Positions 9,485 to 18,676 of a stretch of 64,000 bases of DNA are shown piece after piece; the first letter of the stretch is position 1, and every line of letters starts with the position of its first letter. The position numbers and the translations under genes are program-made. The notes beneath the pieces are model-generated. The model made no database searches and had not been told where the DNA came from. It saw only the letters and a list, made by a program, of their open reading frames with translations. The DNA is from Rheinheimera mangrovi. Lineage in GTDB: Bacteria > Pseudomonadota > Gammaproteobacteria > Enterobacterales > Alteromonadaceae. The stretch covers positions 2,711,501-2,775,500 of the forward strand of contig NZ_CP034683.1 in assembly GCF_003990335.1 (NCBI RefSeq), read 5' to 3'.

Positions 9485-10426
9485 ATGAACACACAACTTC
9501 AGCTTGAACAACTGGCTACAGACGGTATCCATTTGGATTTACCGCAACTGCTGGCCTATCAGCGCCATCATGCTTTGTTGGATTTAGCCCCCAAAATGGC
9601 CATTCAAAGTAAGCTGGCAGGCAGTTATCTGGCCCGCAGTAAGGGCCGTGGTATGGAGTTTGATGAGGTTCGGCATTACCAACCCGGTGATGACGTGCGA
9701 ACCATCGACTGGCGTGTCACAGCCCGCACTGGCAAAGTACACACTAAGCTATTTCGCGAAGAAAAAGAACGGCCGGTGTTTATCCTGACCGATATGTCCG
9801 AGTCGATGCGATTTGGCACAAAACTGCTGCTTAAGTCTGTGCAGGCTGCACATTTAGCCGCATTATTGGCTTGGCATGTGCGTGAAACCGGCGACAAACT
9901 CGGAGGTCTGGTATTCAGTGAACAGCAATTGCTGGAGCTTAAACCTGCAGCACGCAGTCAGGCGGTGTTACGCTACCTCAATGCACTGATTAAAATTCAG
10001 CAAAACCAAGGCATGGCTGCAGAGTCCAGCATTAACCATGCTTTAGGTTTAATGCGGCGTTTAGCCCGCCCTGGTGCACTTATTTTTGTGATCTCAGATT
10101 TCAGCGCGCTTGACTCACAAGGCTTGCGCCACATACAGGCGATGCGCCAGCATAATGAAATTCGTTGTGTGCATATCACTGATCCATTGGATTTGCAGCT
10201 GCCATTATCCGCATCAGGTTTAGCTGCGGTAACAGATGGTGTTGAACTGAAAACACTGGATTTAGGGTCCTCTGTGTTAAAAGACAGTTATAAGCAGCAG
10301 CAACTCCAGTGGCAACAAGCCTTGCAATTGAATTTAAAAAAGCTCAACTGTCGCTATTTAGAAATCAGTGCTGCTTTGCCTTTGATTGAACAATTAAACA
10401 GGAGTTGGCCTGATGGCGAACACTGA
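9485..10426 (+). CDS. DUF58 protein of the MoxR/Bat operon
   Basis: 313-residue DUF58 protein, the standard partner of MoxR ATPases. The family signature GSYLARSKGRGMEFDEVRHY and PGDDVRTIDWRVTART lies near the N terminus. A VWA-like fold follows, starting at VFILTDMSESM with a MIDAS-type DxSxS metal site (DMSES). No signal peptide or obvious membrane segment, so it is probably cytoplasmic. ATG 9485 is preferred over the TTG at 9467, which would overlap the MoxR gene and lacks a ribosome site. Its last 14 bases overlap the DUF4381 gene, indicating coupling. Exact role unknown. Confidence 0.9.
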   Translation: MNTQLQLEQLATDGIHLDLPQLLAYQRHHALLDLAPKMAIQSKLAGSYLARSKGRGMEFDEVRHYQPGDDVRTIDWRVTARTGKVHTKLFREEKERPVFILTDMSESMRFGTKLLLKSVQAAHLAALLAWHVRETGDKLGGLVFSEQQLLELKPAARSQAVLRYLNALIKIQQNQGMAAESSINHALGLMRRLARPGALIFVISDFSALDSQGLRHIQAMRQHNEIRCVHITDPLDLQLPLSASGLAAVTDGVELKTLDLGSSVLKDSYKQQQLQWQQALQLNLKKLNCRYLEISAALPLIEQLNRSWPDGEH

Positions 10427-10871
10427 ACCCCAACTGGCTTTAGCTGATATTCAGGAGCCTGTACTAAACACCTTCTGGCCACCGGCTCCGGGCTGGTGGT
10501 TGCTTGCTGTACTGCTGATTTTATTGCTCGCCTACAGCTTTCGTTTTTTCTGGAAAAAATGGCAAAAAGCCTTGCCATTACGTCAGGCCAAAGCAGAATT
10601 TCGATTGATTAAAGAGCCAGATCAGAGTGCTGAACTGAATGAACTGCTAAAACGTCTGGTGAGTTACTACAGCCCACGACATCCGGTTTTATCTGCGCCG
10701 GTGAAACAATGGCAGGACTTTTTGCAGCAGCAAATGCCACAGCATGCTTTGCCTGACTTACAAAAACTGTTGTACCAGCAGCAGTCTGAGCAAACCGATT
10801 TTAGTGCTTACCTGCAGTTTGCGTCCCAGTGGCTGAATAAGGTTTCTGTCAAACAGCTGGAGCGGCTTTGA
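10413..10871 (+). CDS. DUF4381 membrane protein of the MoxR/Bat operon
   Basis: 152-residue protein with one membrane span (about residues 27-46, GWWLLAVLLILLLAYSFRFF), a basic stop-transfer stretch and a soluble helical C-terminal domain. The N-terminal ALADIQEPVLNTFWPPAPGWW is typical of DUF4381 proteins, always found between DUF58 and VWA genes. Probably an inner-membrane anchor or adaptor for the VWA proteins (inferred). It overlaps DUF58 upstream by 14 bases and the next VWA gene by one base (TGATG). Confidence 0.85.
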   Translation: MANTEPQLALADIQEPVLNTFWPPAPGWWLLAVLLILLLAYSFRFFWKKWQKALPLRQAKAEFRLIKEPDQSAELNELLKRLVSYYSPRHPVLSAPVKQWQDFLQQQMPQHALPDLQKLLYQQQSEQTDFSAYLQFASQWLNKVSVKQLERL

Positions 10872-11863
10872 TGTTTGAATTTAGCTATCCCTGGTTGTTT
10901 ATTTTATTACCTCTGCCTTTGTTGCTACGACGTAAAACTCAGCAACAAGGTAGTCCACTCAAACACAAAGCCTTGATCCAGGCTAGTAGTCAGGGATCAG
11001 CTTTAGTCAGTAAAGCGCCCCGCTCTGTCAAAACGGTAATGGCGCTGCTGTGCTGGTGCTTTTTGGTGCTCGCCGCTACGCAACCCAAATGGCTAGGTGA
11101 AACCGTCACCTTGCCGCAACAAGGCCGCGATCTGATGTTGGCACTGGATTTATCCGGTTCTATGGATATCAGCGATATGCAGCATCAGGGGCAAAGCATC
11201 AACAGGTTGCAAGCGGTAAAACTGGTGGTCAGTAACTTCATCCAACAGCGTAAAGGCGATCGTATTGGTCTGATTTTATTTGGCGACGCCGCTTATCAGC
11301 AAACGCCTTTAACTTATGACTTAACCACCATTCAAACCATGCTGGATGAAGCTGTGCGTGGTTTAGTCGGTGAACGTACCGCCATAGGTGAAGCTATAGG
11401 TCTGGCCGTTAAACGTCTGAATGCTTATGAAACGTCCAACAAAGTACTGATTTTATTGAGTGATGGAGCCAATACTGCTGGCGTGATCCAGCCAACAGAA
11501 GCCTTGCAGCTGGCCAAGGCCGCCGGAGTCAAAGTGTATACCGTAGGTGTTGGAGCCGAACAAATGGTGCAACAAAGCATTTTTGGCCGCCAGCTGATTA
11601 ACCCTTCTCAGGATTTAGATGAAGTATTACTGACCCGCATTGCTGAGGAAACCGGCGGCAAGTATTTCCGTGCCCGTGATTTGGCTGAACTGGCACAAAT
11701 TTATAAGCTGCTGGATCAGTTAGAGCCGATTGAGCGCGACCAAATCAGCTACCGCCCTCAACAAAGCCTTTTACACTGGCCTTTATTGGCTGCTTTTTTT
11801 TGTTCTGTATTACTTGCCTTAGGCCAGGTCAGATGGTCAGGGAGAATAAAACATGTGGGCTGA
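10871..11863 (+). CDS. VWA-domain membrane protein, BatA type
   Basis: 330-residue inner-membrane protein. An N-terminal hydrophobic segment (about 5-20) and a second span (about 54-70) are followed by a VWA domain with a full MIDAS: DLSGS (93-97), a Thr in the GERTAIGEAIG segment, and LLSDGANT. A C-terminal span (WPLLAAFFCSVLLALGQV) closes the molecule. This is the BatA (aerotolerance operon) architecture, with the VWA domain between membrane segments. ATG 10871 shares its A with the preceding stop. The next gene starts 11 bases before this one ends. Likely a substrate or partner of the MoxR ATPase; the process served is not known here. Confidence 0.9.
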   Translation: MFEFSYPWLFILLPLPLLLRRKTQQQGSPLKHKALIQASSQGSALVSKAPRSVKTVMALLCWCFLVLAATQPKWLGETVTLPQQGRDLMLALDLSGSMDISDMQHQGQSINRLQAVKLVVSNFIQQRKGDRIGLILFGDAAYQQTPLTYDLTTIQTMLDEAVRGLVGERTAIGEAIGLAVKRLNAYETSNKVLILLSDGANTAGVIQPTEALQLAKAAGVKVYTVGVGAEQMVQQSIFGRQLINPSQDLDEVLLTRIAEETGGKYFRARDLAELAQIYKLLDQLEPIERDQISYRPQQSLLHWPLLAAFFCSVLLALGQVRWSGRIKHVG

Positions 11864-13679
11864 TTTTCATTGGTTAAGACCAGAGTATTTCTGGTTACTG
11901 CTGCCGACATTGTTGATTTGGGGTCTGTTCGCCAAACTGCGCCAACCGCAAAGTGCATGGCAACACTGGATAGCACCGCATCTGCAAAAAGAGTTACTCA
12001 CTGTTCCGGCTACACAAAAGCAAAAACCGCTGTTATGGCTTGTGTTGATTATCTGGCTGCTTAGTGTGATAGCTCTGGCAGGCCCGAGTTGGCAGCGGTT
12101 ACCGCAGCCTGTGTTTCAACTGAAAAAAGCCACTGTAATTCTGATGGATATGTCGATGTCGATGCGTGCTACAGACTTATCACCAGACCGCTTTACTCAG
12201 GCGCGCTTTAAAGCACTGGATTATATTGATGGTATAAAAGAAGGTGAATTAGCGTTGGTCAGTTTTGCCGGCGATGCTTTTGTTATTTCGCCTTTAACTC
12301 AGGATCACAATAACGTCCGGCTGCTGTTGCCTGAATTAAGTCCGGATATTATGCCGGTGCAAGGTTCTAACCTTGAGGCCGCCTTGCTACTTGCCGATCA
12401 ACTGCTTAAACAAGGCGGTTATGTGCAGGGCGATGTGGTGCTGTTTACCGACGGCTTTGCTTCATCTGATTATCCCCGTCTGCGTGAGCTGATGGATAAC
12501 TGGCCCCACCGATTATCTGTGTTAGCTTTTGGTAGCACCCAAGGTGCGCCGGTGCGTTTAAGCAATGGCGAACTGTTGAAAGATAACCAGGGCTCTATAG
12601 TGTTGCCCCGCGTCCCTCTGGCGCAGTTACAGCAGCTAGCGGAGTTGCGAAGCGGTGTCTTTGCTGTGGCAGGCTCTGAAGATAATGATGTCGAAGCACT
12701 GCTGGCGTTAAAACCTCTGGAGAAAAAAGCCGACAGCGCCGAGCAGCAAAAACTATTTGGTGATCAATGGCAGGACAATGCAGTTTATCTGGTGTGGTTG
12801 TTGCTGCCCTTAGCTTTGTGGCTGCATAAACGTGGTGCACTGACCATCTTTGTATTGGTACTTTTTATGCAAAAGGCTGAAGCTTTCGAGTGGAGTGACC
12901 TCTGGCAGACGCAACAACAAAAAGCGCAAGCGTCTTATCAGCAAGGGGATTACCCGAGCGCCTGGCAGAATTTTGATGACCCGTTATGGAAAGGTAATGC
13001 GGCTTATAGAGCAGAAGATTATGCCGCTGCAGAGCAGTCTTATCGCCAATTGGATACAGCCGATTCTCTTTACAACCTGGGTAATAGCCTGGCACGGCAA
13101 AAAAAATATCAGGATGCAATAGAAGCCTATCAGCAAGCGCTGGCAAAAAACCCACAGCTTGATAAAGCCCAACAGAATATGGATGCTGTGAAAAAAGCGC
13201 TGGAACAGCAGCAACAGCAACAGCAACAGCAAAAAGGTAAAGGCGAACAACAGGACCAGCAGCAAGATCAGCAATCCGCTGACCAGTCTGGTGAGGAAGG
13301 TGAAGGCTCCGAATCAAAACAGCAGTCAAAAGAGCAATCCTCACAGCAGTCATCAGAACAGCAGTCTGCTGAGCAAGGCAATGATGCTGCTTCACAAAAA
13401 GACCAGCAACCAAGCCAGACAGAGCAACAGCAAAAACAACAAGAACAGCAACAGCTCGCTGAACAGACAGAAGAACACAAAGATACAAAAGAATCCCAGC
13501 AGCAAAAGGCAATTTCCGAAGCCTGGCCTAATGCAAACGCTGAGCAAAGTCAGCAGCTGGATAATTTATTACGCAAAGTACAAGATGATCCCTCTTTGTT
13601 ATTACGTCGCAAGATGGCGATTGAATATCAAAAACGTCGTTATGATCAACCACCAGCCGGAGTTGTCGAAGAATGGTAA
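11853..13679 (+). CDS. VWA-TPR protein with Gln-rich tail, BatB/BatC fusion type
   Basis: 608-residue membrane protein. Spans near residues 11-27 and 59-76 precede a VWA domain with a modified MIDAS (DMSMS, 99-103) and LFTDGFASSD. Another span (about 310-345) leads to a TPR region (about 365-450; AYRAEDYAAAEQSYRQ, SLYNLGNSLARQKKYQDAIEAYQQAL). The rest is a low-complexity Gln/Ser/Glu/Lys tail with a Gln run at ~452-461, ending in an ordered stretch (LDNLLRKVQDDPSLLLRRKMAIEYQKRR). VWA plus TPR in one chain equals a BatB-BatC fusion. Overlaps the genes on both sides by 7-11 bases. The poly-Gln DNA (CAGCAA repeats) could be length-variable. Confidence 0.9.
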   Translation: MWADFHWLRPEYFWLLLPTLLIWGLFAKLRQPQSAWQHWIAPHLQKELLTVPATQKQKPLLWLVLIIWLLSVIALAGPSWQRLPQPVFQLKKATVILMDMSMSMRATDLSPDRFTQARFKALDYIDGIKEGELALVSFAGDAFVISPLTQDHNNVRLLLPELSPDIMPVQGSNLEAALLLADQLLKQGGYVQGDVVLFTDGFASSDYPRLRELMDNWPHRLSVLAFGSTQGAPVRLSNGELLKDNQGSIVLPRVPLAQLQQLAELRSGVFAVAGSEDNDVEALLALKPLEKKADSAEQQKLFGDQWQDNAVYLVWLLLPLALWLHKRGALTIFVLVLFMQKAEAFEWSDLWQTQQQKAQASYQQGDYPSAWQNFDDPLWKGNAAYRAEDYAAAEQSYRQLDTADSLYNLGNSLARQKKYQDAIEAYQQALAKNPQLDKAQQNMDAVKKALEQQQQQQQQQKGKGEQQDQQQDQQSADQSGEEGEGSESKQQSKEQSSQQSSEQQSAEQGNDAASQKDQQPSQTEQQQKQQEQQQLAEQTEEHKDTKESQQQKAISEAWPNANAEQSQQLDNLLRKVQDDPSLLLRRKMAIEYQKRRYDQPPAGVVEEW

Positions 13680-15316
13680 AGCAGTGGTTATGCCTGTTTC
13701 TAATAGTGAGCAGTCCGGTTTGGGCTTTGACTGAATTAAAAGTATCTTTAGATAAAAACCCATTGTTATTGGGTGAAACTGCGGTACTTGAGCTGGTTGC
13801 GGACGATCAGGTGGCTTATCAGCCTGATTTCTCGGTACTGGACAAAGATTTTATAGTGCAGGGCCCTTCGCTCGGCCAGCAAATGCAAATCGTCAACGGC
13901 AAGGCCAGTCGCACCACCAGTTGGCGCCTGCTGCTTAAAGCAAAACGCAGCGGCACTTTTCGCATTCCGGCTTTTGAGATTGAAGGCATCAGCTCCACAG
14001 CTATCGAAGTCGAGGTGGTAGAAGGTTCAGCGCAATCACAAACCGCAAATGACGCTCAGCTGTTTTTACAAAGTAGTCTGGATAGCACGCAGCTTTATGT
14101 GCAACAACTCGCCTATCTGGAGGTGAAGATCTTTTTCCAGGGTGATTTACAGCGGGGCTCATTGAGTGAACCTAAAGTAGATGGTCTGAGCATAGAACAA
14201 TTGGGCAAAGACAAAGAAGGCACCGAGCTGGTAAATGGCGAGCGCTACCGCACCTTTACCCGTAAGTATCGGCTTATTCCTGAGCGTAGTGGCACTTTTT
14301 TGTTGCCTGGTTCAACACTCAGTGGCGAAATGCTCGACAGAAACTCAGGCCGTTATGATTATTTTGCCCAAACCAAAGCTGTCAGTGCCACTGCGAATGA
14401 CCTAAGTATTGAAGTTGCAGCCAAACCTGATAATTTCCCGGGTGACTGGTTGATCGCGGATTTAGTCAGCCTGAATGAAGAATGGAGCCCGGCCAGCGAT
14501 AAGCTCACTCAAGGCGAGCCTGTCACCCGCACTATTACCATCACAGCGCTGGATGTGGCTGAACATCAGTTACCCGATCTAGCTCTTGATGCTCCTGAGG
14601 GTGTAAAACTTTATAAAGAACAACCTCATGCCAAACAAGCAGAACGCAATGGCACGCTAGTATCACAAAAAGTGTTCAGCATGGCCGTGGTTGCTAATAA
14701 AGCAGGTGAGCTGGTATTGCCTGAAGTGAAACTGCCCTGGTGGAACAAAAAAACCAATTCAGTGAATTATGCAACCTTACCGGAAAAGCGTTTAACAGTA
14801 GAGGTTAACCCTGAACTGCCGCAGCAAAGTGCAACTGCGGTTGTTGTGCCCCCCGTACAAAGTTCACTAACACAAACTTCAGAGCTCAACCCCTGGCAGT
14901 GGAACTACACCAGTTCAGTGCTTAGTTTACTCTGGTTATCTTCTGTCGGTTTACTACTTTGGTTCAGACCCACAAGGGCTGTGGCCGCAAAAATGACTGC
15001 ACATAGTTCAGGAGTCGCAAAAGCAAATCCTAAAAAACTACAACAAGCTTGTCATAGTAATAATGCTACAGCTGCAAGGCAATGGCTGATGCTATGGGCG
15101 CAGCAACAGTTTGGTAAGGCCCCTGCCTCATTGAGCGAATTAGCCATTTGGTGCGAGGACAACGCCTTTGCAGAGCAACTACAGCTCCTGAACCAGCAGC
15201 TGTATCAAAAAGAGCAGCAAAATTGGCAAGGTAAAACCTTGTGGATTTGTTGGTCAAAGCTATCGCTGGAAAAGCCCGACAATAAAAATGCTCTGCCAGA
15301 ATTGTATCCAGAGTAA
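13673..15316 (+). CDS. BatD family protein
   Basis: 547-residue exported membrane protein. A signal peptide (about 1-18, WLCLFLIVSSPVWA) leads into a series of beta-sandwich segments typical of BatD (ELKVSLDKNPLLLGETAVLELVA; the repeated RSGTF turns). One membrane span lies near residues 418-437 (VLSLLWLSSVGLLLWF), followed by a ~110-residue cytoplasmic tail. Most of the protein should therefore sit in the periplasm. Last gene of the MoxR operon, overlapping the VWA-TPR gene by 7 bases; a 9-bp hairpin follows at 15352-15376. Family function is unclear; Bat proteins have been linked to oxygen tolerance and envelope stress. Confidence 0.88.
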   Translation: MVKQWLCLFLIVSSPVWALTELKVSLDKNPLLLGETAVLELVADDQVAYQPDFSVLDKDFIVQGPSLGQQMQIVNGKASRTTSWRLLLKAKRSGTFRIPAFEIEGISSTAIEVEVVEGSAQSQTANDAQLFLQSSLDSTQLYVQQLAYLEVKIFFQGDLQRGSLSEPKVDGLSIEQLGKDKEGTELVNGERYRTFTRKYRLIPERSGTFLLPGSTLSGEMLDRNSGRYDYFAQTKAVSATANDLSIEVAAKPDNFPGDWLIADLVSLNEEWSPASDKLTQGEPVTRTITITALDVAEHQLPDLALDAPEGVKLYKEQPHAKQAERNGTLVSQKVFSMAVVANKAGELVLPEVKLPWWNKKTNSVNYATLPEKRLTVEVNPELPQQSATAVVVPPVQSSLTQTSELNPWQWNYTSSVLSLLWLSSVGLLLWFRPTRAVAAKMTAHSSGVAKANPKKLQQACHSNNATAARQWLMLWAQQQFGKAPASLSELAIWCEDNAFAEQLQLLNQQLYQKEQQNWQGKTLWICWSKLSLEKPDNKNALPELYPE

Positions 15317-15351
15317 AAAGTTTGTGATCAGAACCGCACTCTCTGTAAAAC

Positions 15352-15376
15352 GCCAACACCTCTGGCAGGTGTTGGC
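15352..15376 (+). terminator. Hairpin after the MoxR/Bat operon
   Basis: Perfect 9-bp stem GCCAACACC/GGTGTTGGC with a 7-nt loop, 35 bases after the batD stop. There is no T-run behind it, so it is a weak terminator or an mRNA 3'-end structure. Confidence 0.4.
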
Positions 15377-15482
15377 AGCATAGCCTTGTTTATCTGACTA
15401 AAAACACTGGCTGTTGCGCCAGACTTCTTGATAGCATGCCGCAACTTTATAACTAAAAAAATAACAGTTCAGGGGAATCACT

Positions 15483-16976
15483 GTGGCCACCGGCACCATT
15501 TTAGCTTTAGGTATTTATTTTCTTTCTATGTTGGCAATTGGCTTGTATGCCTATCGTCAGTCCAGCGACAATTTATCCGACTATATGTTAGGTGGTCGTA
15601 AACTTGGCCCAGGAGTTACAGCGTTATCCGCTGGTGCTTCTGATATGAGTGGCTGGTTACTTATGGGTGTACCAGGCGCTATGTACGCCGCTGGTATTTC
15701 ACAAATATGGATAGGTGTAGGTTTGGTTATAGGTGCTTACCTGAACTACATACTGCTGGCGCCACGTTTCCGGGTTTACACTGAGCTGGCAAAAGACTCA
15801 ATCACTCTGCCCGACTATCTTGAAAACCGCTTTGCCGATCCAAGTCGATTATTACGCTTGGTTTCTGCTCTGGTTATCGTAGTGTTTTTCACCCTCTATA
15901 CCTCGTCAGGTATGGTTGCTGGTGGCAAATTATTTGAATCTGTGTTTGGACTTGATTACCAGCTGGGCCTGTTTCTTACTGCCAGTGTTGTTATTGCCTA
16001 TACCCTGCTGGGTGGTTTTTTAGCCGTCAGCAGAACGGATTTTGTACAGGGCATCATTATGTTTGTAGCCTTGGTGATGGTCCCTATTGTCGCTTTTGGA
16101 GCCTTGGACCAACCGACGCAAATGTTCACAATCATAGAGCAGCTTAATCCTAAGCATTTGGACTTGTTCACAGGCACCAGTGTACTGGGCATTATTTCAT
16201 TATTGGCATGGGGCTTAGGTTATTTTGGCCAGCCGCACATCATTGTGCGTTTTATGGCAATACGTTCTGTCAGCGACTTCAAAATGGCTCGCCGCATTGG
16301 TATGTCCTGGATGATCATCTCTCTGATAGGCGCAATGGCGATAGGTTTTGTTGGTATTGCTTACACCCACCAGACACAAACCCCTATTGATGATCCTGAG
16401 ACTATTTTTATTCTGTTGTCACAAGTACTGTTTCATCCTTTTGTCGGAGGTTTGTTACTGGCGGCCATTCTGGCTGCAATTATGAGTACCATATCGTCCC
16501 AGTTGTTGGTGACATCCAGCGCTCTAACTCAAGATTTTTTCAAAACTTTTCTACATAAAAATGCGACTGACAGCCTGCAGGTTTTAGTTGGTCGTGCTTC
16601 AGTTTTTGTTGTTGCTCTTATCGCTATTCTGCTGGCACTGGACAGCAGCAGTTCCATTTTAGGTTTAGTAGCAAACGCCTGGGCGGGTTTTGGTGCAGCC
16701 TTTGGCCCAGTGGTGCTAATGAGCTTGTACTGGAAACGCATGAATCATTGGGGAGCCTTAGCAGGCATCGCAGCCGGCGCTTTAACAGTGCTGTTTTGGG
16801 CTTACAGTCCTTACCAAATTGAAGGAAAACAGCTCAATGATTTCCTTTATGCCATGATCCCAGGCGTTTTTGTCTCTGCTTTGGTCACCTGGCTGGTCAG
16901 TTTGCTTACCGCCGCACCTACCACTGATGTAAGCCATTTGTTTCAGCAAGTATCTGATAAGTTAGAAAAAAACTAA
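15483..16976 (+). CDS. putP: Sodium/proline symporter
   Basis: 497-residue sodium:solute symporter (SSF family), all membrane spans. It takes up L-proline with Na+. Recognisable PutP landmarks are DYMLGGRKLGPGVTALSAGASDMSGWLLMG near the N terminus, YTSSGMVAGGKLF, LLGGFLAVSRTDFVQG and GYFGQPHIIVRFMAI. GTG start with AGGGGA a few bases upstream. Monocistronic, between the hairpin at 15352 and the GC-rich hairpin at 16987. SSF members are alike, so another substrate is possible, but the motifs and length fit PutP well. Confidence 0.9.
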   Translation: MATGTILALGIYFLSMLAIGLYAYRQSSDNLSDYMLGGRKLGPGVTALSAGASDMSGWLLMGVPGAMYAAGISQIWIGVGLVIGAYLNYILLAPRFRVYTELAKDSITLPDYLENRFADPSRLLRLVSALVIVVFFTLYTSSGMVAGGKLFESVFGLDYQLGLFLTASVVIAYTLLGGFLAVSRTDFVQGIIMFVALVMVPIVAFGALDQPTQMFTIIEQLNPKHLDLFTGTSVLGIISLLAWGLGYFGQPHIIVRFMAIRSVSDFKMARRIGMSWMIISLIGAMAIGFVGIAYTHQTQTPIDDPETIFILLSQVLFHPFVGGLLLAAILAAIMSTISSQLLVTSSALTQDFFKTFLHKNATDSLQVLVGRASVFVVALIAILLALDSSSSILGLVANAWAGFGAAFGPVVLMSLYWKRMNHWGALAGIAAGALTVLFWAYSPYQIEGKQLNDFLYAMIPGVFVSALVTWLVSLLTAAPTTDVSHLFQQVSDKLEKN

Positions 16977-16986
16977 CGAATCCACA

Positions 16987-17017
16987 GCGAGGTGACCAGC
17001 AATACAGGTTACCTCGC
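16987..17017 (+). terminator. Hairpin after putP
   Basis: Inverted repeat GCGAGGTGACC/GGTTACCTCGC with an ~8-nt loop, 10 bases after the putP stop. No T-run follows, so factor-independent termination is uncertain. Confidence 0.4.
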
Positions 17018-17120
17018 AGTTTCACCCTGTAATCTTTGAAAAAATCTGTAAGAGCATAGTCTTTTCACGCAGATCTTTGCTACATTGAAGCATGACTTCT
17101 GTTTAGCTGTTCAGGGACTT

Positions 17121-18344
17121 ATGTACTTTTATACTGCACGCCAACCTATACTGGATAAAAATAAAAACCTGTTTGCCTATGAACTTTTGTTCAGGGATGG
17201 TGTGGACAACGTATTCCCTGAAGTCGACAGTAACGAAGCCACTTCGCGTATGATTGAAGGCAGCCAGCTGAATTTAGGGCTGGATGAGTTTTTGGGCGAT
17301 AAACCTGGCTTTATCAACTTTACGCTTGATTCCCTATTGAAAAAGTACCCTTCGATGCTACCTTGTGAGCAGGTCGTGATTGAAATACTGGAAACAGTGC
17401 AACCAGGAAAACGCCTGTTAGCTGAATGCGAACTGCTAAAAGCTCAAGGGTATGTTTTAGCACTGGACGACTACATTCATCAGCCTGTTTGGCGTCATTT
17501 TTACCCGCTGATTGATATTATCAAGATTGATTTCCGCGCTACCAGTCTGGACACCATATTACAAATCAAACAAGCCATTGAAGAGTTCCCGCATATAAAA
17601 CTGCTGGCAGAAAAAGTCGAAACCAACGAAGAGTTTTTACAAGCGCTGGATTTAGGTTTCGATTATTTTCAAGGTTACTTTTTCTCACGTCCTGAAATGA
17701 TGCAAAGCAGAGCTTTGTCTCCTGCCCAAATGACACTGGCTGAATTACTGTACGAGACAGCTAAAACAGAAATGGATTTAAACGCCATTACCGCCATATT
17801 TGAGCGCGATGTGCATTTATCCTACAAGCTACTTCGTTACAGCAATTCAGCCGTATTTAAGCGCCGCGCAGAAATAGCCACTATTAAGCAAGCCATAGTG
17901 GTGTTAGGTCAGGCGGAATTGAAGCGCTTTTTATCTGTACTCTTTACCGCACAAATCAGCAGCGACAAACCCGCAGAATTAATGCGAATGGCGATGACCA
18001 GAGCTCGTTTTGCTGAGGACATCGCGCGTCTTGCTGGCTTTGCCGAGCTGTCGAAGGCATTTTTAACCGGCATGATGTCGCTGATGGACGCGATATTGGA
18101 TGAATCGATGAGTTCTGTAATGAATAAATTACCGCTGTCCAAAGATATTAAAGATGCGCTGATTGATGGTGTGGGTCCCATGGCTCAATTTCTGCAACTT
18201 ATTAAATTTTATGAACAAGCGGCTTGGGATGATGCCAATGCGTTAATTCAATCATTAAAACTCGACAGCAAATTAGTACCCGATGCCTATCATACTGCGG
18301 TGCAATGGGCCAACGAACAAATGAAAGCGCTCGGCGACAACTAA
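17121..18344 (+). CDS. EAL-HDOD signalling protein (YuxH/CdgJ type)
   Basis: 407-residue protein with an N-terminal EAL-like domain (about 1-200) and a C-terminal HDOD domain (about 205-390; LSYKLLRYSNSA, IKQAIVVLGQAELKRFL). The EAL domain is divergent: the signature reads ELLFRD, and the metal-binding loop normally DDFGTGYSS reads DDYIHQPVW. The KID and AE(G)VE positions remain as IIKIDF and AEKVE. It may therefore bind rather than hydrolyse cyclic-di-GMP, although some CdgJ-type proteins are reported active. ATG 17121 (AGGGA upstream) is preferred over the TTG at 17085, since MYFYTARQPI is the usual N terminus. No membrane segments. Convergent with the comEA-like gene. Confidence 0.88.
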   Translation: MYFYTARQPILDKNKNLFAYELLFRDGVDNVFPEVDSNEATSRMIEGSQLNLGLDEFLGDKPGFINFTLDSLLKKYPSMLPCEQVVIEILETVQPGKRLLAECELLKAQGYVLALDDYIHQPVWRHFYPLIDIIKIDFRATSLDTILQIKQAIEEFPHIKLLAEKVETNEEFLQALDLGFDYFQGYFFSRPEMMQSRALSPAQMTLAELLYETAKTEMDLNAITAIFERDVHLSYKLLRYSNSAVFKRRAEIATIKQAIVVLGQAELKRFLSVLFTAQISSDKPAELMRMAMTRARFAEDIARLAGFAELSKAFLTGMMSLMDAILDESMSSVMNKLPLSKDIKDALIDGVGPMAQFLQLIKFYEQAAWDDANALIQSLKLDSKLVPDAYHTAVQWANEQMKALGDN

Positions 18345-18361
18345 CGAGCGCTTGAACAGAA

Positions 18362-18676
18362 CTAAAAGCTGATATGTTCCGCGACTTTAGCCGCCAGTTT
18401 GTCACCTATGCCTTTGACTTCTGTCAGCTGCTTTTGATCTTTGATCGGACCATTAGCACTGATGTAGTCTTTAATCGCCTGAGCTTTTTTTTCACCAATA
18501 CCAGGCACAGCGACTAACTGCTCTATGGACGCCTGATTAATATTCAGCTTAGCTTTTTCCGCCACTTTGGCCGCAGCCGGAACAGACAAAGGGGCTTTCG
18601 CCAGTTCTTGTGCGACTGTTAAGTTCACTGCACAGGCCATACTAGCCACTACTGCTGCAACAAGTGCGATTCTCAT
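18362..18676 (-). CDS. ComEA-like helix-hairpin-helix protein
   Basis: 104-residue exported protein. A signal peptide (about 1-22, cleavage near TVA-QE) is followed by a short linker and a ComEA-type helix-hairpin-helix pair: LNINQASIEQLVAVPGIGEKKAQAI and then LTEVKGIGDKLAAKV. Such proteins bind DNA in the periplasm; in naturally transformable gammaproteobacteria ComEA pulls incoming DNA across the outer membrane. ATG 18676 is chosen because AGGAG lies 7 nt upstream; a GTG directly before it is also possible. Single gene. Whether this species is competent cannot be told from the window, but pilT and pilU are also present. Confidence 0.88.
   Translation of the reverse strand: MRIALVAAVVASMACAVNLTVAQELAKAPLSVPAAAKVAEKAKLNINQASIEQLVAVPGIGEKKAQAIKDYISANGPIKDQKQLTEVKGIGDKLAAKVAEHISF

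Noticed and set aside
13268..13480. Cys-rich minus-strand frame opposite the Gln-rich tail of the VWA-TPR gene
   Set aside because: Poly-Gln codons (CAG/CAA) read as Cys/Leu on the other strand; no start context, and the plus-strand gene is solid.
12865..13512. 215-codon minus-strand frame opposite the VWA-TPR gene
   Set aside because: A shadow of the same low-complexity CAG/CAA region; no ribosome site or family features.
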